Assembly: GCA_905234755.1 (NCBI GenBank)
Contig: CAJOIT010000012.1
Coordinates: forward strand, 28,157-92,156
DNA: 64,000 nucleotides
Direction: 5' to 3'
Source of the DNA: an uncultured Bacteroidales bacterium
Lineage (GTDB): Bacteria > Bacteroidota > Bacteroidia > Bacteroidales > ML635J-15
In this document: positions 14,882 through 23,845 of the stretch, in pieces
How positions within the stretch are numbered: the stretch's first letter is position 1
Layout of the letters: the number at the start of each line of letters is the position of its first letter
Program-made: the position numbers and the translations under genes
The notes under the pieces: generated by a model
Database searches by the model: none
Told to the model about the DNA's origin: nothing
The model's input: only the letters and a program-made list of their open reading frames with translations

Positions 14882-16582
14882 ATGAAACGAACATTTCTCA
14901 TTACCCTGATTATAGCCCTGTGCTTCGAGCCACTCCTCGCCTGCACCAACCTTATTGTCGGCAAGAAAGCATCAACCGACGGCAGTGTGATGTGTACCTA
15001 CAACTGCGATGGATTCGGATTCTCGGGTTCGCTGTTTTACAGCCCTGCCGGACTGCACGACAAGGACGAACTAATCGCCATTCACGGCTGGGGACCGTCG
15101 CACGAAGGACAATTTGTGAAGCAGGTGGAATATACCTACAATGTGGTGGGGCTGATGAACGAAAAGCAGGTCACCATAGTGGAAACCACTTTCGACGGAC
15201 GCCTTGAGCTTGTCAACAAGGATGGACTGCTCGACTATTTCAGTCTTATGCGCTTGGCTCTGCAACGCTCATCGACAGCTCGCGAGGCTATCCGTTGCAT
15301 GGCCGAACTGGTGGACGAATACGGATACAACAGCAGCGGCGAGACAATTACCGTCTGCGACCCCAACGAGGCGTGGATTATGGAGATAATTGGCAAGGGC
15401 AAAGGCCGCAAGGGTGCTGTGTGGGTGGCTCTGCGAATCCCCGACGACTGCATCTGCGCACACGCTAACCTCAGCCGTATCAGGCAGTTCCCACTGGAAC
15501 AGAAAAAGTCGTACAAGAGCATCAGCAGCAAGAACTTGCAGAATATAAACCGTCCCGAAGTGGAATGCGTTTACGCCTACGATGTAATCTCGCTGGCGCG
15601 CGAACTTGGCTTTTTCAGTGGCAACGATGCCGACTTTTCGTTCCGCGATGCTTATTGTCCTATCGACTTCGAGAATGTGCGCTATGCCGATGCCCGCGTG
15701 TGGAGCTTCTTCCGTCACCACTACAGCAAGGACGAAATGGACAAGTACTTGCCATATATCAATGGCGATTTCGACAAGTGCGACCATCTTCCGCTGTGGA
15801 TAAAACCCGATGCTCCGCTTTCGCTTCGCGACTTACAAAACGACATGCGCGACCATTTTGAGGGCACTCCGCTCGATATGACCGCCGACATGACCGCTGG
15901 TCCGTGGGGAATGCCTATCCGTCCGCTGCCTATGCACTTCAAGGACAAGGACAGCATAGCCTATTTCCGCGAGCGTCCGATTGCCACCCAGCAGTCGGGT
16001 TTCACAATGACCTGTCAGATGCGCTCGTGGTTGCCCGATGATGTGGGCGGTGTAACCTGGTTCAACTGCGACGATGCCAATATGGTTGCGTATGTGCCTC
16101 TGTATTGCTGTATTACGCAAGTGCCTGATGCTTTCCGTCAGGAGAACAATCCGCGAAACGAGTTTTCGTTCGAGTCGGCATTCTGGATGAACAACTGGGT
16201 GGCAAATATGGTGTATCCGCGCTATTCGATGATGGTTGGCGACTTGCGCACCGCACAGAAGGAACTAGAGGACTACTACTTTGCCGACCAGGACAGCGTG
16301 TTGCTTGCCCTAAAGGGTATGCAGCCAGCCGACCGTCGCAGTTACCTCAACCGCAAAAGCATCGAATACACCGACCTAATGATGCAACGCTGGGATAAGT
16401 TAGCCAAGTATCTGATTGTTAAGTACAACGACCAGATTATCCGTCGCACCGACGAGAATGGCAACTTCCTGCGCTGGGGCTACGACACTCCTGGATACGA
16501 CCAGCAGTTCATCGATGCCATTGGCACTTCGACTGGCGACAGGTACAAGTTGGAGAAGGTGATTGAAAGGAGAGAGAGGTAG
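14882..16582 (+). CDS. C69-family dipeptidase, secreted
   Basis: 566 residues. A signal-like N-terminus (MKRTFLITLIIALCFEPLLA) ends right before CTNLIVGKKASTDGSVM, where Cys21 is the N-terminal nucleophile exposed by cleavage, as in PepD-type Ntn hydrolases. Further family marks are TYNCDGFG, ETITVCDPNEAWIMEIIGKG and WNxD-like VTWFNCDDANM. It should cleave dipeptides in the periplasm. Its 3' end is duplicated at 25302-25385, and a shorter trace lies at 27505-27540, so this gene is the left boundary of the accessory region to the right. It converges on the RloB gene with 5 bp between. Confidence 0.9.
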   Translation: MKRTFLITLIIALCFEPLLACTNLIVGKKASTDGSVMCTYNCDGFGFSGSLFYSPAGLHDKDELIAIHGWGPSHEGQFVKQVEYTYNVVGLMNEKQVTIVETTFDGRLELVNKDGLLDYFSLMRLALQRSSTAREAIRCMAELVDEYGYNSSGETITVCDPNEAWIMEIIGKGKGRKGAVWVALRIPDDCICAHANLSRIRQFPLEQKKSYKSISSKNLQNINRPEVECVYAYDVISLARELGFFSGNDADFSFRDAYCPIDFENVRYADARVWSFFRHHYSKDEMDKYLPYINGDFDKCDHLPLWIKPDAPLSLRDLQNDMRDHFEGTPLDMTADMTAGPWGMPIRPLPMHFKDKDSIAYFRERPIATQQSGFTMTCQMRSWLPDDVGGVTWFNCDDANMVAYVPLYCCITQVPDAFRQENNPRNEFSFESAFWMNNWVANMVYPRYSMMVGDLRTAQKELEDYYFADQDSVLLALKGMQPADRRSYLNRKSIEYTDLMMQRWDKLAKYLIVKYNDQIIRRTDENGNFLRWGYDTPGYDQQFIDAIGTSTGDRYKLEKVIERRER

Positions 16583-16587
16583 AAAAT

Positions 16588-17142
16588 TTAGTAACTTTCT
16601 ATTGCTTCCAGTAGCTTGTAAATCGATGATGATGGATTTGTATTTTCATTAAGTGCTTTTGCCCGTTTAATGGCAATTTCCTTGTTGTTCCATAAAAACT
16701 GTTGCTGAGCATCGTTAATGATAGGTTTCTTGTAATTTTTCCAATCAGGATGAGACTTGCATAAGGTAGAATTGCAGTTGTTTGTAGAAATGTATGCCGT
16801 TTGTTCCTTACAATGCAGCAAAAACCACAATTCAATGCAAGGATCGCTACATAGCCAAATTGCATTGCACGATTTAAGTTTTTCTTTTACCGATGCAACA
16901 TCCAAATCGTACATAAGAAATGTTGTTATCTGTTCGTGTTGCGACAATTTCAGTTCTTTCTGTTGCTTGCTTATTATTTGTTGGGAAATCTGATTACCTT
17001 CAGTTTTAGGAACAATTTTAATTGGCGATTTATATTGTCGTCTTAGGAAATCTATGTAGTTTTCCTCCGTTTCTCCCTCGCAGAAAACAAGAAAGACTCG
17101 CTTCATTTTTCTTGGAGCCTTTTTCTCTCTTCCTCTAGCCAT
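16588..17142 (-). CDS. RloB-family protein (TOPRIM-like)
   Basis: 184 residues. The N-terminal VFLVFCEGETEENYIDFL and the later FLMYDLD supply the acidic positions of the RloB/OLD-type TOPRIM-like fold; SDPCIELWFLLH follows. It is encoded 1 bp downstream of an AAA ATPase gene. The ATPase plus RloB pairing (RloA/RloB) is recurrent in restriction and defence islands and resembles OLD nucleases and the PARIS pair split over two genes. A nuclease or toxin role in phage defence is likely but inferred. Its basic N-terminus (MARGREKKAPRKMKR) may contact nucleic acid. Confidence 0.8.
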   Translation of the reverse strand: MARGREKKAPRKMKRVFLVFCEGETEENYIDFLRRQYKSPIKIVPKTEGNQISQQIISKQQKELKLSQHEQITTFLMYDLDVASVKEKLKSCNAIWLCSDPCIELWFLLHCKEQTAYISTNNCNSTLCKSHPDWKNYKKPIINDAQQQFLWNNKEIAIKRAKALNENTNPSSSIYKLLEAIESY

Positions 17143-17143
17143 A

Positions 17144-18382
17144 TTAGTCCTCCAATAATTTTTTCAAACTTCCTACCGAAGAGCTAACTATCGGTATTGC
17201 ATCGAAACGACCTTGCTTGTAGCCCTTTTCTGCATCCATATTGTCACGGAAATCCTTGAAATCGAATAGGGAATACACATCGGTTGAACCATCATCCTTT
17301 TTGTTTACAAATAGAATCTGGTCCTTTCTTAAACGGTCGGTGTCGATAAGGCTTGTATTGTGTGATGTAAATAGGAGTTGCGAATTTGAAGATGCGTGAA
17401 TAAGGTCAAGAATAAAATCCGCCAAAAAAGTGTGCAGGCTTATATCGAATTCGTCAACCATCAAGGTTTTTTTATTTCTCACGACATCAAGCAAACGCAA
17501 AAGCATTCCAAACAGTTGCTTTGTTCCGCTCGATTCCTCGGCCATCATATCGAATGGGATTTTTGGCGCGAACTTATGATATGTAAAAAATTTAATGACA
17601 TCAACTTCTTTAAGTTCCGAGGGGGCGGCATTAGTACCAATTGCAATGTTAAGGCTAAGTTGCTGTACTTTTTCTTTACGGATTTCAATATCGCAAATAT
17701 CACTGTCGCATACATTTAACGCTTCGAGGACAACTTTCTTGTTCTTGACAAATAATTCTTCAATGTTGCTGTCGTTTAACTGAACAAGGTCAAGCATAAA
17801 TGTGTTCAAGAAATACATAAACAGTTTTTGTGCCAGTTCCCTGTTCATCGAACTTGCCCTACTTAGAAACAAGTTTTTTGAGCTAGTATTGAAAACCACA
17901 TCATTTGCCCTTGGAATTGCACCTTCAGCAAAAGAGAATTCTTTGCCTTTGCGTGAATAAATCTTAGCTCTCCTTTTCTTCGGGTAATAGTATAGGCTTT
18001 CTTCCAAAATCTCGTTACGGTTAAGAGCAAATGAATATTCGTATTCCACATTGTCGCATACAAAATCTACAAGGAAACGGCTGGGTTTCTGATTCCAACC
18101 ATCAAATTTAAATGGCTGGAAATTAAATATTGTGTTCTCGTTATGCAGATGCGATTGGAATATCAAATGGCAACAAAACCTAATAGCTTTTACAATATTA
18201 GATTTCCCTGATGCGTTTGGACCGAACAATCCAATGGATTTCAACACTTTCTGCCCGTTCCATTCAATAGTATTTTGTTCGAGCAGGCGAGCTTGTTTTG
18301 TATTGATATTTCCTGCGCGGAAATCAATCGTTATTTTCTCTTTGATTGAAAAGAAATTCTCTAGTTCGATTTTTAGTAGCAT
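17144..18382 (-). CDS. AAA15/RloA-like ATPase, partner of RloB
   Basis: 412 residues from MLLKIELENFFSIKEK; an ATG ten codons upstream is possible, but this start fits the beginning of ABC/SMC-like AAA proteins. Walker A is GPNASGKS (about 54-61); Walker B with an acidic pair is TLMVDEFDISLHT, and LLFTSHNTSLID is the H-loop region. It should bind and hydrolyse ATP to sense an infection signal and control RloB. A -7 box on the minus strand (TATTTTTG) lies at 18419-18412. The pair lies immediately right of the C69 gene. Confidence 0.85.
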   Translation of the reverse strand: MLLKIELENFFSIKEKITIDFRAGNINTKQARLLEQNTIEWNGQKVLKSIGLFGPNASGKSNIVKAIRFCCHLIFQSHLHNENTIFNFQPFKFDGWNQKPSRFLVDFVCDNVEYEYSFALNRNEILEESLYYYPKKRRAKIYSRKGKEFSFAEGAIPRANDVVFNTSSKNLFLSRASSMNRELAQKLFMYFLNTFMLDLVQLNDSNIEELFVKNKKVVLEALNVCDSDICDIEIRKEKVQQLSLNIAIGTNAAPSELKEVDVIKFFTYHKFAPKIPFDMMAEESSGTKQLFGMLLRLLDVVRNKKTLMVDEFDISLHTFLADFILDLIHASSNSQLLFTSHNTSLIDTDRLRKDQILFVNKKDDGSTDVYSLFDFKDFRDNMDAEKGYKQGRFDAIPIVSSSVGSLKKLLED

Positions 18383-18622
18383 AAAAACCTTGTTGTTGTA
18401 AAATTTTTGCAAAAATAGTAACTAAATCCGAATTGGCAAGGATTTTAATTTATAATTGGAAATAAATTTTTGTTAAGCTAATCCTATTTCCTTTGTCATG
18501 ATATTCTTCTCCGCTAATATAACACTATTTTTCATTCCGCCTGTGGCATAGGTTCACATTGGGTTTTGTTTATAGCTCTATATTATAAACATAAATATAC
18601 ACTTTTATTGGATTATCTTCTG

Positions 18623-18727
18623 TCAAATTAATTTATAGTAACTATTTGATCCAAAACCTCTAATCCGTGTGCCGCTAATGTATACGATGTTTTTGTTAGT
18701 CTCCATTCCTCGTCTAAATGTACCCAT
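18623..18727 (-). CDS. Possible 34-residue small protein downstream of TrlF operon
   Basis: An ATG at 18727 opens 34 codons (MGTFRRGMETNKNIVYISG then a basic and aromatic end, SNSYYKLI). It lies 29 bp after the 76-residue gene on the same strand. Another frame of the same DNA also reads protein-like (EEWRLTKTSYTLAAHGLEVL) but lacks a start, so this may be a decayed gene end. The rest of 18420-18756 is AT-rich and shows nothing convincing. Confidence 0.2.
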   Translation of the reverse strand: MGTFRRGMETNKNIVYISGTRIRGFGSNSYYKLI

Positions 18728-18756
18728 TTATTAATTTAATACCCAATTTTATGTAC

Positions 18757-18987
18757 TTATTCTAAAGATTTTTCCATTCCAGTCGTCACAGCAACTTTTA
18801 TTTTATCCAACAATTCATTCATTTTTGATTTCTCTTGCTCATCAAGGTTTCCCCAATCACACACGATAGTGTTTTCTTGCATTAGTTGTGATAGCATTTC
18901 GACATAATCAAAATCATTTAATACGGTTCCTTTTTCAATCTGAACTTGAATATCGCCAGATTCTGTCTTTTTAAAATATAGTTTCAT
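18757..18987 (-). CDS. Small protein following TrlF-like gene
   Basis: 76 residues, acidic and probably helical (LSQLMQENTIVCDWGNLDEQ, MNELLDKIKVAVTTGMEKSL). No known family is recognised. The start is one base after the stop of the large PHP-ATPase gene, so it is surely co-transcribed and probably translationally coupled. It could be a regulator or subunit of that ATPase. Confidence 0.65.
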   Translation of the reverse strand: MKLYFKKTESGDIQVQIEKGTVLNDFDYVEMLSQLMQENTIVCDWGNLDEQEKSKMNELLDKIKVAVTTGMEKSLE

Positions 18988-18988
18988 T

Positions 18989-21313
18989 TTATTCTGTGAA
19001 TTTCTTTAAGTTGTATTTCTTTACTCTTTTCTTGATAGATGATTTTCCACCATCGGTAATTGATGCAATTAGATCCAATACTGGTATTCCATCAATCTCC
19101 CCTTCTAATGGTGCAGACCTGATACATATTTTCCCTTTGGCATTCTCGCAATAGATTATTTGTTGAGCATCTCCCATCATTGGGATTGTTGCATTGTGGG
19201 AAACTAAAATTATTTGTTTTTTAGTCTTGACTTTCTTTATTGCCTCTACAAGACCATCATTAATATACTTTGTTGCCAAATTATCTTCTGGTTGGTCAAT
19301 GATTATTGGGGCAATATCTTTATCATAACCCAAAATAAGGTCTAACAAAACCGATGTTTTCCATCCTGCACTTAGATTTTCAAAATCCTTACCATCTTTG
19401 GTGATAATTTTATAGATGGTCTTATTTTTTTGAGAAAAATCATCATATACATGATTTGAGAAATCATCATAATCTTGAACTTTAGGTCTTTGCTTGCTAT
19501 AGTTTGATTCAAAAAGGTTACATGGTTGGATATTTCCAAAATCATCTATTTTTTTGCCAGTTTTCAGCAAACCATTAAAGACATCTAAAACAGTTGTTCT
19601 ATCCATCTTAAATTGGTTGCTAATATACAAGTGGTGTTCAGCAGAAACAATCTCTTTTGTGTCTATACTTACTTGGTAATCTGCAATAGAATCAAGATGC
19701 TTTTTGAATTTTCTGTTTAGATAAACATATCGGCTGATATTACTGATTAATCCATCAAACTCTTGTGTTTTTGTTTGTTCTTCTTGATTCTCAGCTTTTA
19801 ACTGTGAATCATAATTATCTGATGCTTTTTGGATTACATCAAATACAGAATCTTCTAATTCACTATATTTATATATTATTTGTAATAATTCAATCAACTC
19901 GTCAATGTTTTTTGTAGGAACATTGGCGAAAGGATTTCCGTCAATAATCTTCTTTATTTCGTTTAATGTAGTGATATGAGTATCTTTTTTCGATTTCGAA
20001 TAACTAATTTTGTTTCTGATTTCTTCTTTTGGAATAAAAATAGTAAAAAGGTTCTTTTTAACCGCCGCCATGACCAAAAGATGCCCAATTTGAGGAGTCT
20101 TTTTGAATTTGTTTTCTATGTTTTCAATATCTTTTACAGTTTGGATCAGCTGTGAAATGTCTTTTTTCAAAGTAATCAAACTGGTTTCAACTAGATTTAA
20201 CACTTCTCTGTTATCAGGGAAGATACCCTTAACAATATCAATATCTTCAATTTTATGCTCATCATCATTTCCGACAACTTTCATAATATAATTCTGGCTC
20301 AAATAATGAGGTTGAATATTTGATGGATTAATAATGTTTATTTTATCTACATCAAAAGTTTTATAGTCAGAATCTTCGAAACTACAATTTGACAATTTTC
20401 GCCAAATAGAGTCAACTAAAAGTGTTTTTCCACTTGAAGAACCGCCTATTATAACATTTAATCCAGAACTAAAACTAACGTCAACGTCAATCTTGTCGTT
20501 TGAATATTTTACTTGCTCAATATACTCTGCCCACGAGTTAGGCTTTTCATTTTGGTATACCAACCTTGATTTTTCAGATAGAGATAACCGTAACCCTTCA
20601 AACGTAGGATTAGCGAACATCCATGTTGGAATAAGAGGTTCAGCCTTGGAATCTTTTGCCTCGGGATAACGTGCTGGATTATAATTGTCGGAACAAGTAA
20701 TAAGGTTAATAAATCCACTTATACCTAAACGTTTAAAATATTGATCCGTTTCGTCTCTGCCGCTTTCACTCCTTGCTGTAAAGCCGTCAAACTGATTATA
20801 ATAAATACTTCTTTCCATCATGGAATCAAATCTTCTACCTTCTGGGATTGCCTTATTGAATGTCGCATGAGTTTGCCCACCATGAGGTAACAAGACAAAA
20901 TCATGGGAATCAAATTCATTTATTATCATCTCCAATGTGGGAATACTATCATCCTTTTTCTCTACTATTTTATTCGGATATAATTTGTCAAGAATAGTAT
21001 TTATATTATCAATATTTTCTTCTGTAATATCATCTTTGAAAATCATATGACAATGATATGCTTCTGTATTTTTAACATAGTGAATGTGCAATTCTACACC
21101 AAGAAGCATGTGAATATCAGCACCACATTTTGACAACGCATCCAAATACACTTTCTTGTTAATGGTATTATGGTCAGAAAACGAGATTAAGGCATTCTGA
21201 CCTTGTGCAGATTGCCTTATATTTTTAAACAACGAATCAATATCATAATTCAAATTCAAGTTGTTAGGATTCTCGGAAGTATGAATGTGTATGTCTATGT
21301 ATACGGATTCCAT
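18989..21313 (-). CDS. PHP-domain AAA ATPase, TrlF-like
   Basis: 774 residues. The N-terminal PHP phosphoesterase domain shows the metal motifs DIHIHT (7-12) and SFSDHNT (44-50), then LLGVELHIHY and LLPHGG. From about 270 an SMC/ABC-like ATPase follows: Walker A IIGGSSSGKT (288-297), a long helical middle, signature ENLSAGWKTSVLLDLILGYD, Walker B APIIIDQPEDNLA and H-loop ILVSHNATIP. This matches TrlF-type PHP-ATPases, which are suspected nucleic-acid processing or defence enzymes. It lies between a 51-residue gene and a 76-residue gene in one tight operon. Confidence 0.8.
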   Translation of the reverse strand: MESVYIDIHIHTSENPNNLNLNYDIDSLFKNIRQSAQGQNALISFSDHNTINKKVYLDALSKCGADIHMLLGVELHIHYVKNTEAYHCHMIFKDDITEENIDNINTILDKLYPNKIVEKKDDSIPTLEMIINEFDSHDFVLLPHGGQTHATFNKAIPEGRRFDSMMERSIYYNQFDGFTARSESGRDETDQYFKRLGISGFINLITCSDNYNPARYPEAKDSKAEPLIPTWMFANPTFEGLRLSLSEKSRLVYQNEKPNSWAEYIEQVKYSNDKIDVDVSFSSGLNVIIGGSSSGKTLLVDSIWRKLSNCSFEDSDYKTFDVDKINIINPSNIQPHYLSQNYIMKVVGNDDEHKIEDIDIVKGIFPDNREVLNLVETSLITLKKDISQLIQTVKDIENIENKFKKTPQIGHLLVMAAVKKNLFTIFIPKEEIRNKISYSKSKKDTHITTLNEIKKIIDGNPFANVPTKNIDELIELLQIIYKYSELEDSVFDVIQKASDNYDSQLKAENQEEQTKTQEFDGLISNISRYVYLNRKFKKHLDSIADYQVSIDTKEIVSAEHHLYISNQFKMDRTTVLDVFNGLLKTGKKIDDFGNIQPCNLFESNYSKQRPKVQDYDDFSNHVYDDFSQKNKTIYKIITKDGKDFENLSAGWKTSVLLDLILGYDKDIAPIIIDQPEDNLATKYINDGLVEAIKKVKTKKQIILVSHNATIPMMGDAQQIIYCENAKGKICIRSAPLEGEIDGIPVLDLIASITDGGKSSIKKRVKKYNLKKFTE

Positions 21314-21331
21314 AGCCTCTTAGGTTTTAAA

Positions 21332-21487
21332 CTATTTGTAAATCTGATTATGTGATGAACCTCTTTTTTCTTTCTCATACGCCACTCTTGTTATCCTCAT
21401 TCCTGAATTCAATACCAGCACTTCTTCGTAATTTAAACCGAAGCGATGTATGTCAGATTCTAATATGTCGTTCGTTCTCTTTGTCAT
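21332..21487 (-). CDS. 51-residue protein leading the TrlF-like operon
   Basis: Read by hand on the minus strand from the ATG at 21487: MTKRTNDILESDIHRFG, then NYEEVLVLNSGMRITRVAYE and a short basic tail. The stop at 21332 is 18 bp before the TrlF-like start. A -7 box (TATCTTTG on the minus strand, 21515-21508) is 20 bp upstream. The small size, operon position and promoter support a true gene; the family is unknown. It may act as an inhibitor or sensor for the ATPase. Confidence 0.6.
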   Translation of the reverse strand: MTKRTNDILESDIHRFGLNYEEVLVLNSGMRITRVAYEKEKRGSSHNQIYK

Positions 21488-21507
21488 AAGAGATATTTAT
21501 CAAGGGT

Positions 21508-21515
21508 CAAAGATA
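21508..21515 (-). promoter_or_regulatory. -7 element of TrlF-like operon
   Basis: The minus strand reads TATCTTTG, matching TAnnTTTG, 20 bases before the ATG of the 51-residue gene. No clear -33 box is seen. Confidence 0.5.
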
Positions 21516-21695
21516 CTTCTTTTTTATTATATGTTATGTAAAATTGTTGCTTTTGATAAAGTAGTAATAATATTGTAGAAATCCATGACGATTTTTCACT
21601 GGTTCATTTTCTTCTTTCAAAATAGTTTCAACTGGTTAAAATTTGTAACCAGTTCATTTCGATAAAAATTTGCCATTAAGGTTTCTAATATTCAA

Positions 21696-21809
21696 CTGAG
21701 GCTGTCCAAAAAGTCTTTTTTGTCGTTTCTTTATTCGGATATCTATTGGAAGGAATCCACAAATATTGAAATCTCAGATGGTTAATTTTACTTTTTAGAC
21801 AGCCTCTAG
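21696..21809. mobile_element. 114-bp MITE-like element
   Basis: The ends are inverted repeats: GAGGCTGTCCAAAAAGT (21698-21714) and ACTTTTTAGACAGCCTC (21790-21806), with one mismatch over 17 bp. TTCAA occurs directly outside both ends (21691-21695 and 21810-21814), a likely 5-bp target duplication. No coding capacity is present. The termini resemble those of larger insertion sequences, which presumably mobilised it. It lies just after the end of the J-domain-like operon. Confidence 0.7.
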
Positions 21810-21836
21810 TTCAATTTACGCCTAATATATATGGTA

Positions 21837-22271
21837 CTATATGCTTATCCCAAGCCTTTCAATTGCTTCATCCTTAACTTTTTCCAGCTCTTCGACATTA
21901 TATTCATTTTTCTTGATTCGCTGAAATATGTCATTAGCAATAGCATTTTTTTCTGGGTTAAGCGGAAATCTGTCTGGATGACATTTTACCTTTAACTTGT
22001 CATATAGTTGCTTAGAATTGAACGCACTATTTATTACATTGCTGAAATTGACATTGCCTTGTTCTTTTGCTTGTTGTTTCAGCATGTCAAGATTGTCAAC
22101 TGGCTTTGTTTTTGTTCTTCTATGAACCAACAGTATTACGACTAACAGCAAGATTACAGATGTCGAAACAATTGCAATCCATATCCAACTATTAGATTCT
22201 GATAATCCAGCCTGTTGAGCGACAACATTCAAACTATCGCTAATAACCTTTAATGTATCTGTACTTTCCAT
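21837..22271 (-). CDS. Membrane-anchored J-domain-like protein (HPD present)
   Basis: 144 residues. One membrane helix (about 29-50) divides a short N-terminus from a cytosolic part whose C-terminus reads LYDKLKVKCHPDRF, IANDIFQRIKKNEYN, ELEKVKDEAIERLGI (89-142). The HPD at 98-100 is the hallmark by which J-domains stimulate Hsp70 ATPase. The same pattern, without HPD, is repeated in the two larger proteins of this operon. It is the last gene of a five-gene minus-strand unit. A co-chaperone tethered at the membrane is a reasonable inference; the system is not one I recognise. Confidence 0.65.
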   Translation of the reverse strand: MESTDTLKVISDSLNVVAQQAGLSESNSWIWIAIVSTSVILLLVVILLVHRRTKTKPVDNLDMLKQQAKEQGNVNFSNVINSAFNSKQLYDKLKVKCHPDRFPLNPEKNAIANDIFQRIKKNEYNVEELEKVKDEAIERLGISI

Positions 22272-22281
22272 TGCTATATTT

Positions 22282-22683
22282 TTAACTACCTAACATCAAA
22301 TGTTCCTTTAGTGCCCAACGACAACCATAATTGCCGACATCGCAATGCACTTCAAGGGTATCCCATCCAAGTACAACCAACTGACGAACAAGTTGTTCGT
22401 TACTTAATATTGCCTGTCCAATAAATACAATATCTTGCTTGCTTAGCTGTGCTCCGCTCAATACACAAATTCTAAAACCAGAAGCCATCCACCGCGAGAA
22501 TGAATGTCTATAATCACTACAACCGCGCGAAATGCTTGCCTTTAGGCACGAAGGTACATACCCAGCGACCCAGGCTTGCTGTGCTGCCATATTAAAGTCT
22601 TTTACAAGTTGCAATCTGTCGTTCCTCTCACGGAACCAACTTAGTATCCTATTCCATAAATTTGCTATCGGCATGGTATTCAA
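22282..22683 (-). CDS. Unknown 133-residue protein of J-domain-like operon
   Basis: 133 residues (MNTMPIANLWNRILSWFRER ...). There is an N-terminal amphipathic stretch, several cysteines (CLKASISRGCSDY, VHCDVGNYGC) and a C-terminal WALKEHLMLGS. Segments such as LSKQDIVFIGQAILSNEQLV suggest an alpha/beta fold. No signal peptide or known family is seen. It lies 10 bp after the J-domain-like gene start and 12 bp before the 313-residue gene's stop, so it belongs to the operon. Confidence 0.55.
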   Translation of the reverse strand: MNTMPIANLWNRILSWFRERNDRLQLVKDFNMAAQQAWVAGYVPSCLKASISRGCSDYRHSFSRWMASGFRICVLSGAQLSKQDIVFIGQAILSNEQLVRQLVVLGWDTLEVHCDVGNYGCRWALKEHLMLGS

Positions 22684-22695
22684 TTATTTATTTTT

Positions 22696-23637
22696 TTAAT
22701 GTGGGAAAATACATAATCCCAGAATTGCAAAAATTATAGTCCAAAATATTACTAAAATTATAGTCCAAGTTGTTTTTCTATCATCAGACCTCTTTTCTTC
22801 TATTCTTTGAATAACCCTGTTATAATATTGTTCGTTAATCGAATCTGCTTGTTTTGTATTATTCAATGCCGCTATTGCTACATTAGTGTCAACAGAAATT
22901 CTCCTCGCTATCATTTTTCTTGTATAATAATCTTTTTCTGTAGGGTCATATTTGAAGGCTTCCCTCAACATTTGTATTGCAGTAAAATAACTAACCCTTA
23001 ATATTAGTGTGTCAAAAATATCTCTTATGTGGTGTGTTTTTACCAATTCATCTTTTAGAACAGAACCTGACACATAATTTGAAAGAGCATAATAATCCAC
23101 TTTTTGTATGTAACCATTTATCTTGCTTAAGATTAAAGCATATTTTGATTCCAAAATAAATTCCTTGGCATCATTTTCTATTCGTTCCAATTCAATGATA
23201 TTGTCTGCATTATGTTTTATTCTTGACTCAAAATGTATCGCTTTATTTACCATTTCCTCATTGTATGGGTTCTTGAACAAGGACGGATTACAATACTTTG
23301 TCAAGTAATTGTACTTTTCTTCAGTAGAAATGGTTATTCCCAATTCCACTATTGCCTCATTTCTGATAGAAATCAATTCAGTAGAATTTTTGTCCTGAAC
23401 TTTTCTTAATTGTCCATAAATTCTATTTGCTTTTGTCGCCATTTCCTCATCTCCACTAAAATTTGTGAAATCGCATTTGGCTAGTAACTCATCGTACAAT
23501 GATTTGTATTGGCTTGCAATTGGATTTGGATATTTGGGTTTGCTTGGCGTAGCTTCCATATCCACAAAATTCGGCTCAACTTCGGAATTGTTTCCTCCGA
23601 AATACGCCCAAGGGTTTGTACTTTCGGTATTGCCCAT
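22696..23637 (-). CDS. Tail-anchored protein with two degenerate J-like repeats (313 aa)
   Basis: 313 residues. The N-terminus (NPWAYFGGNN, EPNFVDM, YPNPI) is shared with the 249-residue protein of the same operon. Repeat A at about 47-104 (SLYDELLAKCDFTNF, then LISIRNEAIVELGI) and repeat B at about 108-161 (KYNYLTKYCNPSLFKNPYNE, then ELERIENDAKEFI) align with the HPD-containing domain of the 144-residue protein but lack HPD. A helical region follows and a single C-terminal membrane helix at about 291-311 gives a tail anchor. Function unknown. Confidence 0.65.
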   Translation of the reverse strand: MGNTESTNPWAYFGGNNSEVEPNFVDMEATPSKPKYPNPIASQYKSLYDELLAKCDFTNFSGDEEMATKANRIYGQLRKVQDKNSTELISIRNEAIVELGITISTEEKYNYLTKYCNPSLFKNPYNEEMVNKAIHFESRIKHNADNIIELERIENDAKEFILESKYALILSKINGYIQKVDYYALSNYVSGSVLKDELVKTHHIRDIFDTLILRVSYFTAIQMLREAFKYDPTEKDYYTRKMIARRISVDTNVAIAALNNTKQADSINEQYYNRVIQRIEEKRSDDRKTTWTIILVIFWTIIFAILGLCIFPH

Positions 23638-23665
23638 CGTTAAATTTTTTGAAAATTAATAAATG

Positions 23666-23812
23666 TTAATCCATGTCGTCCCAATCTTTCTTGTTGTTCT
23701 TTACTTTGCCTATAATAGCAAAGACCACAGCCGTTAAAATTCCTATAAGCAATCCAACAAAAGCAGCTTCGCCACCGCTTGAATACCCTGATAATAGAAC
23801 TAGTAATATCAT
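23666..23812 (-). CDS. 48-residue single-pass membrane protein
   Basis: Found by hand: the ATG at 23812 gives MILLVLLSGYSSGGEAAFVG, then a hydrophobic segment LLIGILTAVVFAIIG and a charged tail KVKNNKKDWDDMD. It lies 33 bp after the 249-residue gene and 28 bp before the 313-residue gene on the same strand. The hydrophobic core, charged tail and operon position support a real gene. Its family is unknown. Confidence 0.55.
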   Translation of the reverse strand: MILLVLLSGYSSGGEAAFVGLLIGILTAVVFAIIGKVKNNKKDWDDMD

Positions 23813-23845
23813 GACTTTTAATTTAATAACAAACAATATTAATCA

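Noticed and set aside
15269..15787. 172-codon minus-strand frame
   Set aside because: Antisense shadow of the C69 dipeptidase, whose coding frame is intact.
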